The position numbers were made by a program, and so were the translations under genes. The notes below the pieces were generated by a model. That model made no database searches. It was not told the DNA's origin and saw only the letters and a program-made list of their open reading frames with translations. A stretch of 32,396 bases of DNA, taken from contig AJWJ01000256.1 in the NCBI GenBank assembly GCA_000277445.1, forward strand, positions 1-32,396, read 5' to 3'. The stretch's first letter is position 1. The number at the start of each line of letters is the position of its first letter. This DNA comes from Polysphondylium violaceum. Its lineage: Eukaryota; Evosea; Eumycetozoa; Dictyosteliales; Dictyosteliaceae. Of the stretch, positions 9,756 through 19,600 are shown in pieces.

Positions 9756-9773
9756 ATATATATATATATATAT
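9756..9773. repeat. (AT)n dinucleotide repeat
   Basis: Nine AT units between the ankyrin gene and the end of the bZIP gene, with poly(A) just before it. Confidence 0.85.
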
Positions 9774-9856
9774 GTGGAAAAAAGAAAAATTTAAACTTTG
9801 AAATGTGATTTGATTTATAAAATATATACAGTTTGTTTTTGTTTATTATGATTGTT

Positions 9857-11836
9857 TTAATTTAAAGGTGATAAAGGAGGTGAATCACAAATCAAACTAG
9901 TTGGAGAACAAGATTGATTTTTTTCAACAGATTGTTCAATGTTGGCAGTGGGTGATTCAATGACGACAGAGGATGAAGATGAACCAAGGGCAAAGGTTTG
10001 TTGTTGTGAAGCACGTAATAATTCTTTTTCCATTGCTTTACCTCTTTCTTCAAGCTCTTGCTCTTTGATTGCCAATTTACCAAACATTGAATCAATACAA
10101 CTCTTTGTCTCTTGGATAACAATTTCTTTAATCTTTAAATAACTATCACTATCATACATGGTTGGTTCTTGCATATCAAGAGATAATAGATTTCTTTTTG
10201 TAAATGATTTTCTATTGTAAAGTAATAAATCAGTTAGTATATGAATTAAATAAATTTAATAAAATAATAATACGTACTCTTGTAAATTATATGGTGAAAA
10301 AGTTGGTTGAGTTGGCATTAATAATGTGAATGAAAATAAAAAGATAAATACCTATTAATGATTAAAATTATTAGTATATAGTTGTTAAATCAATTAAATA
10401 ATATAATAATAATAATTAAATATACATACAAATAAAGTTACAGAAGCAGCAGCTTTTGTTGGAGTATTACCAACTTGGAATATCTTACCGAATGCCTCAG
10501 CTAATGAAGGATTAGATTTAAAAGTAGAAGTAATTGAATAGAGTTGTTTTTTAAGAGCTTTGTTTTCTTCTTTCATCATTTGTAATTGAGTTTTGATACT
10601 ATTGTTGTCTGTATTTGATTTTTGAAGTTTTTGTTCAATATTTTCAACGTAAACCTTTCTACGAGATCTAGATTGAGATGCATATTCACGATTCTTTACG
10701 AGACGACGTTGTTTTTTCAATTCTTTTTCTTCGGCAGCAGTCAAGGCATGATTTAATTTTAATTTGGAAACATATTCTTCAATTTCTTTACTAGTGAGTT
10801 TTAATACTTGATCTTTGTTTAAAACAGTGACACCAGAGATATCAATTTCTTCTTCTTCGGCATCGGCTCTACCTCTTTTCTTTTTACTAATGTTTCTATC
10901 TTTGATTTCATAGTCACTCTCTTGAGATGATTCAGATTGTTGTGATTCTGATGAATAGTTTTCAAAATTGGCTTCACTAAATGTTGGTACCATTGATTTC
11001 AATTGATTAATAAATGTATCTTTTGAAAATGGTTGTTCAATATAATCTTGTAAATCTTGATTATTATCTTGAATTGGTTGTTGTTGTTGTTGTTGTTGAA
11101 TTGGAGTTGTATTCATAATTTGAACTGGTTGTTGTTGTTGTTGTTGTTGGAAAATTGGTTGAGGAATATATGATTGATTTTGAGTTGAAATAAAATGTTG
11201 TTGTTGTTGTTGTTGTTCAAGTGGAATTAAAAGTGAATCTTCTGGTTTAATTGGATTGTTTTGAGCAACAAAATTATAAATTATATTAAAATCAGGATTG
11301 CTATTGTTATCTGGTACGAGCATGGTTTGTTTTAATGAATTGTAATTGGCAACTTGAAAGTGTTGAACAGGTGATGATTCAGTATATGAAGCAGATGGTG
11401 ATGATGGAATATATTGAGTCTCTTGGGTTGGTGATGATTGAGCAGAAGAGTGATAGGATGGTACTGGTGAGATTGGTGCATTTGAAAAGTGATCATTTAA
11501 ATTTGAAATATTGTTATTAATACTAGCACTACTACTATTATGAAAAGAATCGTCACTATTATAAACGTAATCGTTACTACTATTATTGTTGATCATTTGT
11601 TGATGATGTTGTAATTGTACAGCATTTGCATCACTAAGATTAAGGAAATAAGATGGTGATTGAGTGCCATCCAAACCAGTACTAAGTTTACTAATCTTTT
11701 GTGAAGTGTTTAAATTGTTTGTTGTTTCACCCAATGTGGTGTTTAACCATTGACTACTAAAGCCAAGTATATTATGACCAACATGTTGTTGATTATTTTG
11801 ATTTGTATCAATTAACCATTCAGTGGATGCCATCAT
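9857..11836 (-). CDS. ATF6/CREB3-like membrane-tethered bZIP transcription factor, 611 aa, three exons
   Basis: Exons are 11836-10430, 10351-10278 and 10211-9857, with introns of 78 and 66 nt (GT..AG) and the frame kept. Residues 1-~320 are Ser/Asn/Gln-rich, as in an activation domain. Then come an acidic stretch, an LTAAEEKELKKQRR block like that preceding CREB3 basic regions, and the basic region KNREYASQSRSRRKVY (381-396, with the N-x7-R of bZIPs), followed by a leucine-zipper-like coiled coil to ~435. Residues 462-481 (AAASVTLFVFIFLFSFTLLM) form one hydrophobic segment, made only by splicing exon 1 to exon 2. Nineteen residues later is RNLL (500-503), an R-x-x-L motif as used by site-1 protease in ATF6 and CREB3 proteins. 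The likely role is an ER-anchored factor released by intramembrane proteolysis under stress (inference). The tail to 611 is partly coiled coil, then Ser/Pro-rich. Confidence 0.85.
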
Positions 11837-12610
11837 TTTTGTAAGTTTTTAAAAATATATAAAAATAAATATAAAAAAGAAGGAAAGAGATAATTGTGTT
11901 TTGAGAAAAAGAAAATAGGAAAAAAAAAAAATTTTTAATTTTTAAAAAAAAATTTAGTTTTGTTTGAGGAAAATCAAAAAATTATGAGAAATAGAAAACA
12001 AGCAGAAATTACCACCTTGCACCACACACAAAAAATATTTGCACAAAAATTTTTGTCGTAAAAAAAAAAACTATTACTATGATAGTTTGTAGTATTATAT
12101 TATATATTAAAGAAAAAAGATGATTTCACAATAGTATTAGAGACACAACAACTCGCCAATTTCTATATTTTGTGAAAAAAGATATATTGAATAACAAATA
12201 ATAATAAAGAATGATTTTTTTTGCTTTTTGATTTTGACTCCGTTCATTTCTTTCCTCAAATTTAAAGAATGGTTGCGTTGTAGGTGCAAAATTGAAAAAA
12301 AATTAAAAAAAATAAAATGCTACGTCGCACACTCAATTTTTCCCCCACCTTTTTTTTTAGACAAAAAAAAATCGATAGAAAAAAAAAAAAATCCTTTTTA
12401 GTTACAAGACAAGTAAGGGTGGGTGAAAAGAGAGTGAGAGTGTTGTCTGTGTGCAAAAGTGATGAGAGAGGTATGGTTGTTGTTGAAAATCGAGATTTGA
12501 TATCGTATGAAAAATAGGGGGCAATTCTCACCAACATTAACAAATAAAACATTGTAGTCAAAGCATCAATGTCTTTTTACTCATAATAATCGATTTGTTG
12601 TGGAGTGTAA

Positions 12611-12717
12611 AAATGCGAATCTATGTTTGTGTGCAATAAAACAATTGTCTGATAAGATATATTATCGTAATTACCATAGTATTGGTGCCATTTTATTGTA
12701 AAGAGAGATTCGCATTT
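12611..12717. repeat. 12-bp perfect inverted repeat, arms 83 bp apart
   Basis: AAATGCGAATCT at 12611-12622 is the reverse complement of AGATTCGCATTT at 12706-12717. The GC-containing core (GCGAAT) makes chance less likely in this AT-rich flank. It could be paired factor sites or an RNA stem. Confidence 0.6.
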
Positions 12718-12860
12718 CGCAGGTGCAAACAAAACACACACAAACTGATCGACGTAGTGCAATTGCGGAAAATCAGAAATCTAAAAAAAAAATTATAATA
12801 ATAAAAACTGCCCCCTTAAAAGATGAAACGAAAAATATATGATGAATCCAGTTCTTTATA

Positions 12861-12892
12861 GGTGTGGTGGTGTCTTGGGATACAAGGACACC
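12861..12892. promoter_or_regulatory. G-box-like GT-rich element overlapping a hairpin
   Basis: GGTGTGGTGGTGT (12861-12873) resembles the GT-rich G-boxes bound by GBF in Dictyostelium developmental promoters. It runs into a hairpin in which GGTGTCTTG (12869-12877) pairs with CAAGGACACC (12883-12892) with one bulged G and a 5-nt loop. A T7 run follows about 10 nt later. It may be a regulatory site for either divergent gene, or part of a short RNA. Confidence 0.35.
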
Positions 12893-12932
12893 ATGGAATG
12901 CTCTTTTTTTAGTCTAGTCGACAGTAAATTGT

Positions 12933-12951
12933 CAGTGTTGGTTAAACACTG
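12933..12951. repeat. 7-bp hairpin CAGTGTT/AACACTG
   Basis: CAGTGTT (12933-12939) and AACACTG (12945-12951) are perfect inverted arms around a 5-nt loop. It lies in the same GC-richer island as the G-box-like element. Confidence 0.5.
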
Positions 12952-13227
12952 CGGATATTTCCCTAGTTTTACGTTGTGAAAAAAGATATTATTCTTTGTT
13001 TTTAAAGAGTGCTATAAATCGAGATTCTTTTTATTCTTTAAATGAAACGATTATTATTCATAATATTAAATTGATCTTTTTTCATAGTTATCTTTTATTT
13101 AAATTACTATCCATGATTTTAAAAAAGTGAAAGAGAAACATTGTATCAAATTATCTTTAATGTGAGGCTTTGCAATATTTGATCAAAAAAACTTTTTTTT
13201 TTTCATCACTTTTTTTAATTTACCAAA

Positions 13228-14203
13228 ATGAGTAATAACATTAATTTATTGGAATTAGTATCTGCTTGTATTGATCTTGCTGAACAATCTGGTGATATTA
13301 TTAGAGATGTATTTAAATCTGGTTCATTGGGTGTACAAATGAAGTAACTATATTTTAATAATAAAATAATTACAACAAACTAATTAACATAACAATCAAA
13401 GAGCAGAAGATGACCCAATGACTAAAGCAGATTTATTATCACAACAACATATTATTGGTGGTTTAAATAATGTATTTAAAGATTTAATCATTGTAGGTGA
13501 AGAATCGTGTGAAATTCCCCCATCAACTACTATCCCAAATATTCATAAATTAGACACTCAAAAAGATAATTTACCACAACAATTTCAATCATTGGATCCA
13601 AAAGATTTAATTATATTTATTGATCCATTAGATGCAACTAGAGAATTTACATTGGGTAGAGTTCATTGTGTAATGACATTGATTGGTATAAGTTTTAAAG
13701 GTAAACCCATTGCTGGTGTAATTTATCAACCATTTGTAGATAAGGAAGGTCATGAAAGTACGAGAGAAGAATCTGATAAATGGACAGGTAGAACTGTTTG
13801 GGCTATCGTTGGTATGCCTGTAGAATCAGTGCAAGATAAAAGAGCACCAGAGGACAAAGACAAGGTGATCATTGTAACAACAGCATCTCATTATACACAA
13901 AAGATTGAAGAATCTATAAAGAAAATTAATCCCGACAAAGTAATTAAAACTGGTGGAGCTGGTTACAAAACTTTAATGGTCATTGAAAATAGAGCAGATG
14001 TATATGTGTTTCCAAGTGTTGGCTCCAAGCTTTGGGACATTTGTGCTCCACACGCAATTCTTTTGGCTGTTGGAGGTACACTCACTGATCCTTTTGGTAA
14101 AGATATTCTATACTCTACAGATCCTTCTCTTATAGAAAATAAGAATGGCATTGTAATAACTACTGGAAATCATAAAAAGTATATTGATCTTTTAAATAAA
14201 TAA
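13228..14203 (+). CDS. 3'(2'),5'-bisphosphate nucleotidase (BPNT1-like), 305 aa, two exons
   Basis: Exon 1 is 13228-13343 and exon 2 is 13402-14203, with a 58-nt intron (GTAACT...CAAAG) and the frame kept. Family signatures of the lithium-sensitive inositol-monophosphatase superfamily are in order: VGEES (E72/E73), the metal site DPLDATREF (D113, D116) and KLWDICAPHAIL (W250, D251), with GGAGYK before it. The length agrees with animal BPNT1 (about 308 aa). The enzyme hydrolyses 3'-phosphoadenosine 5'-phosphate to AMP, clearing the by-product of sulfation. The usual DPLDGT reads DPLDAT here. The first exon supplies the N-terminal helix (LLELVSACIDLAEQSGDIIRD); without it the protein would start too late. 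Confidence 0.93.
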
Positions 14204-14472
14204 ATTTAGAAAGAGTTTGAATAGATTTATAATATAATCACAATAATTATAAAAAGAATAAATCATAATCAAATTCTTATTCTTTTTATTTTATTTATTG
14301 TTAAATATTATTTATGTAGAAAAAATAATTTTTTCTTTTTAAACCTTAGGTATTTAAAAACTAGTTCATCCTTAAAAAAATTGAAGTTTACCTATTTTAA
14401 TGTTTTGTGAGAATATTATTTTATTAACAATGTTTTGAAAAAAATCGTAAAAATTGTATGTATTTTTGCAAT

Positions 14473-14844
14473 TTAATTAGCATGATTTTGAAATGTTAAG
14501 GAATGAGAAGGATTCAATCTTATTTGGGCCTGGTGGGCATTTATCGCAGGATAGCACCATTCGTGACAGTAGTAACCTTCTGGAGTATTTCTCTTTGGGC
14601 ACTCAGAGTAGTAAACTGCTAATTTACAATTTTCTTCAGACCTATTTTGTTTATTTTGTTAGTATATTTTTTGTTTTTATAAATATTGATCATAAAATAA
14701 TTCTACATACGAAATAAAAGGTAAAATAGATTTAGATCCATCGGTACAGGTAAAGCTGCATTCAAAATTTGGAGAGGCAGAAACAAAGGAGACTGCAAAA
14801 ATGATAGAGATAATTATTGATAAAATGAGTGTAGTTGATTTCAT
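14473..14844 (-). CDS. Small secreted six-cysteine protein, 100 aa, two exons
   Basis: Exon 1 (14844-14711) and exon 2 (14641-14473) flank a 69-nt intron (GTATGT...AATAG), and the frame is kept. Residues 1-~23 form a clear signal peptide (MKSTTLILSIIISIIFAVSF, then VSA just before likely cleavage). The mature part has six Cys: CSFTC (29, 33), ENC, SEC, and YYCHEWC. These could make three disulfides. There is no C-terminal hydrophobic stretch, so neither a GPI anchor nor a membrane anchor is indicated. A TATA box lies 76 bp upstream. It converges on BPNT1 with a 269-bp gap. I do not recognise the family. Each exon is short, so the gene is easy to miss without splicing; part of it is hidden behind an opposite-strand 74-codon frame. 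Confidence 0.8.
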
Positions 14845-14919
14845 TGTTGATTTAATATATTTGTTTGTTGTTTGGAAATGATTTGATTGTTGATGATTTT
14901 AGATAGGACATCTTGATGG

Positions 14920-14928
14920 TATTTATAG
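14920..14928 (-). promoter_or_regulatory. TATA box of the small secreted protein gene
   Basis: The minus strand reads CTATAAATA inside a locally less AT-rich stretch, 76 bp before the ATG at 14844. The spacing suits a short 5' leader. Confidence 0.5.
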
Positions 14929-14938
14929 TAAATTTAAA

Positions 14939-14965
14939 GAGAAGGGAATATTTGATTCCCTTCTC
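14939..14965. repeat. 11-bp perfect hairpin upstream of the secreted protein gene
   Basis: GAGAAGGGAAT (14939-14949) and ATTCCCTTCTC (14955-14965) are perfect inverted arms around a 5-nt loop. It sits just upstream of the TATA box and shares its GAAGGGAA core with the tandem repeat at 15014-15073. Confidence 0.8.
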
Positions 14966-15442
14966 CGCTGTACAATTGTACTATATCTAAAAATAATAAA
15001 AACCTGTGGAAGAGAAGGGAAGACAAGGAAGAGAACATATCTTCAGAAGGGAAGACAACGAAGAGAACATATCCCAAGTTAAAAAATCAAAATATCTGGA
15101 TATTTTTTTATTTAGATTTTTAGAGTAAAAACAAAGAAAATAAAATCTTTTGTCAAGGACATCCTAAAGAAAAAAAGAAAAAGATTGGATTTTATTATTG
15201 AACCCATATTGTAAAATATTCAATTGAAAGGTATCGGAAACTCGCACAAATTGTTTCAACTTTATTTCAAAACTTATACTCTCTAGAGTCATTCTTTGTT
15301 TTATTGTAATAAATAAAGTCATTCTTTTACCAAATTTGAATTTAATAAGTTGATCAAGCTTACATCATATGATGATGATGATGATAGATTACTTTTTAGA
15401 TTTTGATATTATATAGTAATAAATATATGTATGCATGTGAAT
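14966..15442. other. Intergenic region between the secreted protein gene and DPH3
   Basis: It holds the purine-rich tandem repeat at 15014-15073 and a (GAT)n run near 15370-15385. No gene is seen; the remainder is AT-rich flank. Confidence 0.45.
15014..15073. repeat. Purine-rich tandem duplication, 32-bp period
   Basis: A 28-nt purine-rich unit starting GAAGGGAAGACAA occurs at 15014-15041 and again at 15046-15073 with one mismatch. It lies about 170-230 bp upstream of the small secreted protein gene, whose promoter side also carries the related GAAGGGAA hairpin. It may be a duplicated regulatory element. Confidence 0.8.
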
Positions 15443-15943
15443 TTAATTTTCAACTTCTTCAATGATGAAATCTTCAGGTGAATAGATTACTTTAACTAAG
15501 AGTGAACAACTTGGACACATAGCAATCTCTTCACCATTAAGAATATCTTCTTCTGTAATTCTAAATCTATCACCACTAATAGTGTTTTGATGTTATGAGT
15601 ATATGGATAATTCTATTATACTATAGGCCCTATACACTTACCAAGGACAAGGATAATAAAATACACGTTCGTCTTCATCAAATTCCATATCTTCAATTTC
15701 AATTTCATCATAAAATGTCGTTGTGGTGGTATCTATAGTTTCACCTTTAGAATTTGTAACAAACTTTTCTAATTTATATGGATTGTCATCTTGTTTCTTT
15801 ACATCATCTTGATTGTTGCTGTTATCACTTTTCTTTTCATCGGTTGTTGTTGTTGCTGCTGTTGTTGTTGTATTATTAATATCCAATTCATTTAATTTAT
15901 TATTAATGTTATCTATATTTGAATTTTCATTTGAATTTGTCAT
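15443..15943 (-). CDS. dph3: Diphthamide biosynthesis protein 3 (DPH3/KTI11), 144 aa, two exons
   Basis: Exon 1 is 15943-15642 and exon 2 is 15575-15443, with a 66-nt intron (GTAAGT...TTAG) and a joining codon giving a Cys. The C-terminal ~65 residues are a DPH/CSL zinc-binding domain: YDEIEIEDMEFDEDERVFYY, then CPC (C99, C101) with GDRF, and CPSCSL (C121, C124). DPH3 is an electron donor in the first step of diphthamide synthesis on elongation factor 2 and also serves Elongator in tRNA wobble-uridine modification. Yeast DPH3 is 82 aa; here about 77 Asn/Thr/Asp-rich residues precede the domain. The intron splits the first zinc-ligand pair, so the unspliced frame ends at W101. Confidence 0.93.
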
Positions 15944-16674
15944 ATTATTACTATTATTATTATTTAGTTGATTGTATATCTTGTGAGAGTGTAACGGTAA
16001 TGGTATATAACTAATTGTATTAAATCGAGAAATAGAGAGAGCACTTCCTCCAAAAATCTCGTTTTGTCAACAAAACGTGTCGTTATTTGCGAAAAAAAAA
16101 ATAAAAAAAAAAAAATAATTATAAAAAAAAAAAGGTCCAATGTCTCGATAAACTTTTTATTTATTTATTTATAGAATATAATGACTTCACACAAATTGAA
16201 TCCCTATGAATATGAGTTCACATTGAACAACCTTTACTAAAGTCATCATGATTATGTGACACAGACAAAATCTAATCAATGATACAGTTTTTTCTTTGAA
16301 AACAATTTTTAATTTTTTTAATTTTTTTTTTCTAAAAATTTTCTTTAAATTTTGCACAAAAAAAGATCTTTATATGATTTTTTTTTTCTCATTATAGTGT
16401 TTCTCTTTATCATTTTTATATGTAATTGGGTGACAAGGTACCATATCACATAATATCCTTTGTTCCCTCGAAATAAATAATAAATCATCTATAGAGATTT
16501 ATTTATATATTTATATTGTTTTGTTTGTTGTATATTTCATTTTGTTTTTGATTAGATCTTTTTCTTGTTTTTCTCTTTTTCATAGTATTAGTAGTAGTAG
16601 TAAATATATATATAGTGTATTATAATAAAATCAATAGTTTATATAGAATCAATATAAACAAATAACAAGACAAA
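15944..16674. other. Divergent promoter region between DPH3 and the UBR ligase
   Basis: This 0.73 kb is shared by two genes transcribed away from each other. It holds long A runs (16085-16133), T runs before 16400, a GTGAGAGTGTAACGG motif at about 15981 close to DPH3, and a TTTTGCACAAAA motif near 16350 that recurs as TTTGCACAAAA near 12038. No coding frame or RNA gene is seen. Confidence 0.45.
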
Positions 16675-19600
16675 ATGGGAAATACAATTACACATTTAAA
16701 TACAAATCAAAGTGATAATGGATGTTCAAAGTTTAAAATTGAAATGCCTCCAACCTATCAAGAGGTACTTCAAAGATTAAAAAACACTGCAATGACTGAA
16801 GATTTATTAGAAAACCTTTTCAAAGAGTGTTGTTTTATGTCTGTTGATAGCTTTTTTGATAAATATCCTTCAAATTCTACTTTGAAATGTCAATTTCGTA
16901 TGTATTAATAATAGTAATCGATATTATAAAAAAGAAGTAAATATATTAATATTAATAAACTTGTAGAGTCAAAGAATCAATCAGAATGGTTTTTCAGATG
17001 TAATACATGTAGTTTAGCTGAAAATAGTTGTTATTGTGCAGATTGTTTTTTCAATGGTAATCATATTGAATTGAATCATGAATTTCTTATATTTGAAAGT
17101 AAGAAATCAGCAGTGTGTGATTGTGGTAATTCAGAGGCTTTTAAATCGTTTTGTACAAAACATGTAAACGCCAACAAACCAGTGGAAAGAGTGATTCCAC
17201 AGTTTGTAAAGAGAGATTTACATATTTTCTTTAGATACATATTCACCTATCTTCTCAACATTGTATCAAGCGCACTCTATGATGGTAGTGATAAGGCTCA
17301 AAATGAAAAAGATATTAAAGTTGTAGTGGAATGGTTGATTTTGTTGGCTACCGAATCATCGATTCTTATTGATGTTATTTCACAAGAGATTTCAAGTCAA
17401 GGATTAGATAGTGCTGCCAATGCTGCCGCCACTACTACTGACAATCAAATGTCACTCTACAATCCACTCCCATTGCCCTTTGTTGAAGATAGAAATAGAA
17501 TGTCTAGTTTATCCGAGACTAAACATTTCTTGGTCTATGTATTTAAAGACATTGCGTTGCTCGATATCTTTTTAGATTTGTTGACATTATTGTTGGACAA
17601 TCATCGTCATTTCAAGATTGTATTCTTTGAAGAGTATCTTAAAAACTATGTCGATATATTTATGCCCCGTGATCACGATAGCAGTCAAATCATGACCTTG
17701 ATTGGATCCAATTACAATCATTCCAATTCGGTGTTGGTACCATTTGCCACTGGATTCTCTCGTTTCAATTACTTGGACTTGATCCTTCGTACACACAAGG
17801 TCTACATGCCAATATTGGAACCATTTTACAAGGTAGAGAGTGTTATTAGCAAAGAGGTCATGCTTCAATCTGATATGGCAGTGTTTGAGAATCTCTGCAA
17901 AGAGGAAAAGGTGGCCACCTATCTCTTGGACCATCCCGAGATCTTTAACCAAGTGTATGAGGTTGCTTTGGCACTCCACAAATTCATTTCCAATAATTTT
18001 GTCGATCCTTGTATCTCCACCACTCGTTTCCTCTTGTCACTCGAGGGTAGATTATATAAATCCATTACACTCATGATCAAAACACTCAACAATCGTGACA
18101 ATTTTGCCCAAACTACTATCCTTCCATCGATTATTAAAGAGATTAAAAAAATTCCCTCTAGAGAACTCGTTGAAAGATGTGGCTTCCAATTGCCTCACAT
18201 AGACTTTTTCATAAAGTTTAAATACAATGAAATTCCAATCCACTTTTCATTGTATCGTATGCTATCTGTCTGTATGTTGGAAGGCAAGATTGACGTTGCT
18301 GAGCTCAAAACTCGTTTGTCTACCGTCGATGTTGTCAATATGGTCACCACCATTCTCTTGTTTAGAATCTGCTATATCTCTTATGACCCTTCTGCCGACT
18401 CTAAAAACAAAACCGAGGTTGACAATGAATTGGTTACCGATTATTCATTAATGTGTGATCTCCATCTCTTGCAACTCAGTGTCGATTTATTAGGACCCAA
18501 ATACTTTCTCTATGCATTCTTTAACATTGTCACCTCTGTCGACACTTACAACGACACCACAGCCTACAATGAAATCTTTGCACTTTTGATCTCTGTTCTC
18601 CAAATTCGTCCATTCACATTCCCCACTGAAGAACAATCCAAATTCCATTTGATCCAATCCATTGCCTCCTCCAAATTCTCTATGGACACATTGAAAACAT
18701 TTGATCGTATCTTGCCACACTTTAATCCACCTGATGAGATTCCAATGATAGAGTCACTTTGTTCCAATTTCCAAAACATTACCAAATCACTCAAGGACGA
18801 TCTCTGGGATCTCTATGATCCCTATTATCCATTCTTTGCCCTCAAATACAAGAATCTCATCAAATCTGCCTGTAAAGAAAAGTTCAAGGCCTACCAAGCC
18901 ACCAAAAACATTCCAGAATCTTTTCCTCTCCCACCAAACATCCCACCCTTGGCCAAGAATCTTGAAAAAGTCAATCAAATATTTGATGAATCCACTCTCT
19001 TTGAATGTGCCTTTTGTATCTTGCTTCAAACCCTCCATCACGGTTTTGTAGGCTATGACAACTCTTTTGAATTGGAACCAATTCTTCAAATGCTCTTACC
19101 CAAACCAAGCTTTGTCACTGCTGATTTTATCTATCTCGTTGTCTTGGGTATCAAAACATTTAAACAAGTAACCTATCCAAATCTATCTCAACAAGACAAA
19201 GATTTTATCAATCAATCTATTGAAGCATTCTTTGCTCTCCCAGATAAATCACAAGAACAATTGGAATATAAATTTGAACACACCTATTCCATTCTCAATC
19301 TAATCAAGGTCTACAATGTAGAATTGGTTGTCGGTGAAAAGAGTAAACTCAGTCTCTTGGATCTCTTTTTCGAAATGTGGGAAACCATGAAAAAATCAAC
19401 CAATCTTGAAAATAGACCCTCTATTTTATTCATCTTTGAATCTTTGATTGATTTCCATCCTTCATTTGCTCAACATCTCAAAAATAGAAATATCAATCTA
19501 ATTGAAGACACTGAAGAATCTAAACAAGATGAAATTAATCAAAAGAAATCTTTGGCTGAAAAAAGAGAAAAGTTTTTATTACAAATGAAACAACAACAAC

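Larger units (their letters stand above)
11837..13227. other. Divergent promoter region between the bZIP and BPNT1 genes
   Basis: This 1.4 kb separates two divergently transcribed genes. The first half is A/T-homopolymer rich and contains the palindrome CAAAAATTTTTG (12044-12055) and a G-rich stretch with GAGAGTGAGAGTG near 12430. From about 12590 to 12990 the GC content is visibly higher and several inverted repeats occur (listed separately). Frames of 60-100 codons here lack coding composition and were not accepted. Confidence 0.5.

Noticed and set aside
9497-9790. Upstream coding exon for the ankyrin gene beginning at the ATG near 9740
   Set aside because: An 18-codon frame begins MIRRSKKID but no splice pair joins it to the main frame with a plausible intron length; the ATG at 9596 was kept.
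12262-12762. Three 60-100-codon frames in the bZIP/BPNT1 spacer
   Set aside because: They lie across homopolymer and G/T-rich promoter DNA on both strands and have no protein-like composition.
14493-14717. 74-codon plus-strand frame
   Set aside because: It is antisense to exon 2 and the intron of the secreted six-cysteine gene, which has a signal peptide and valid splice sites.
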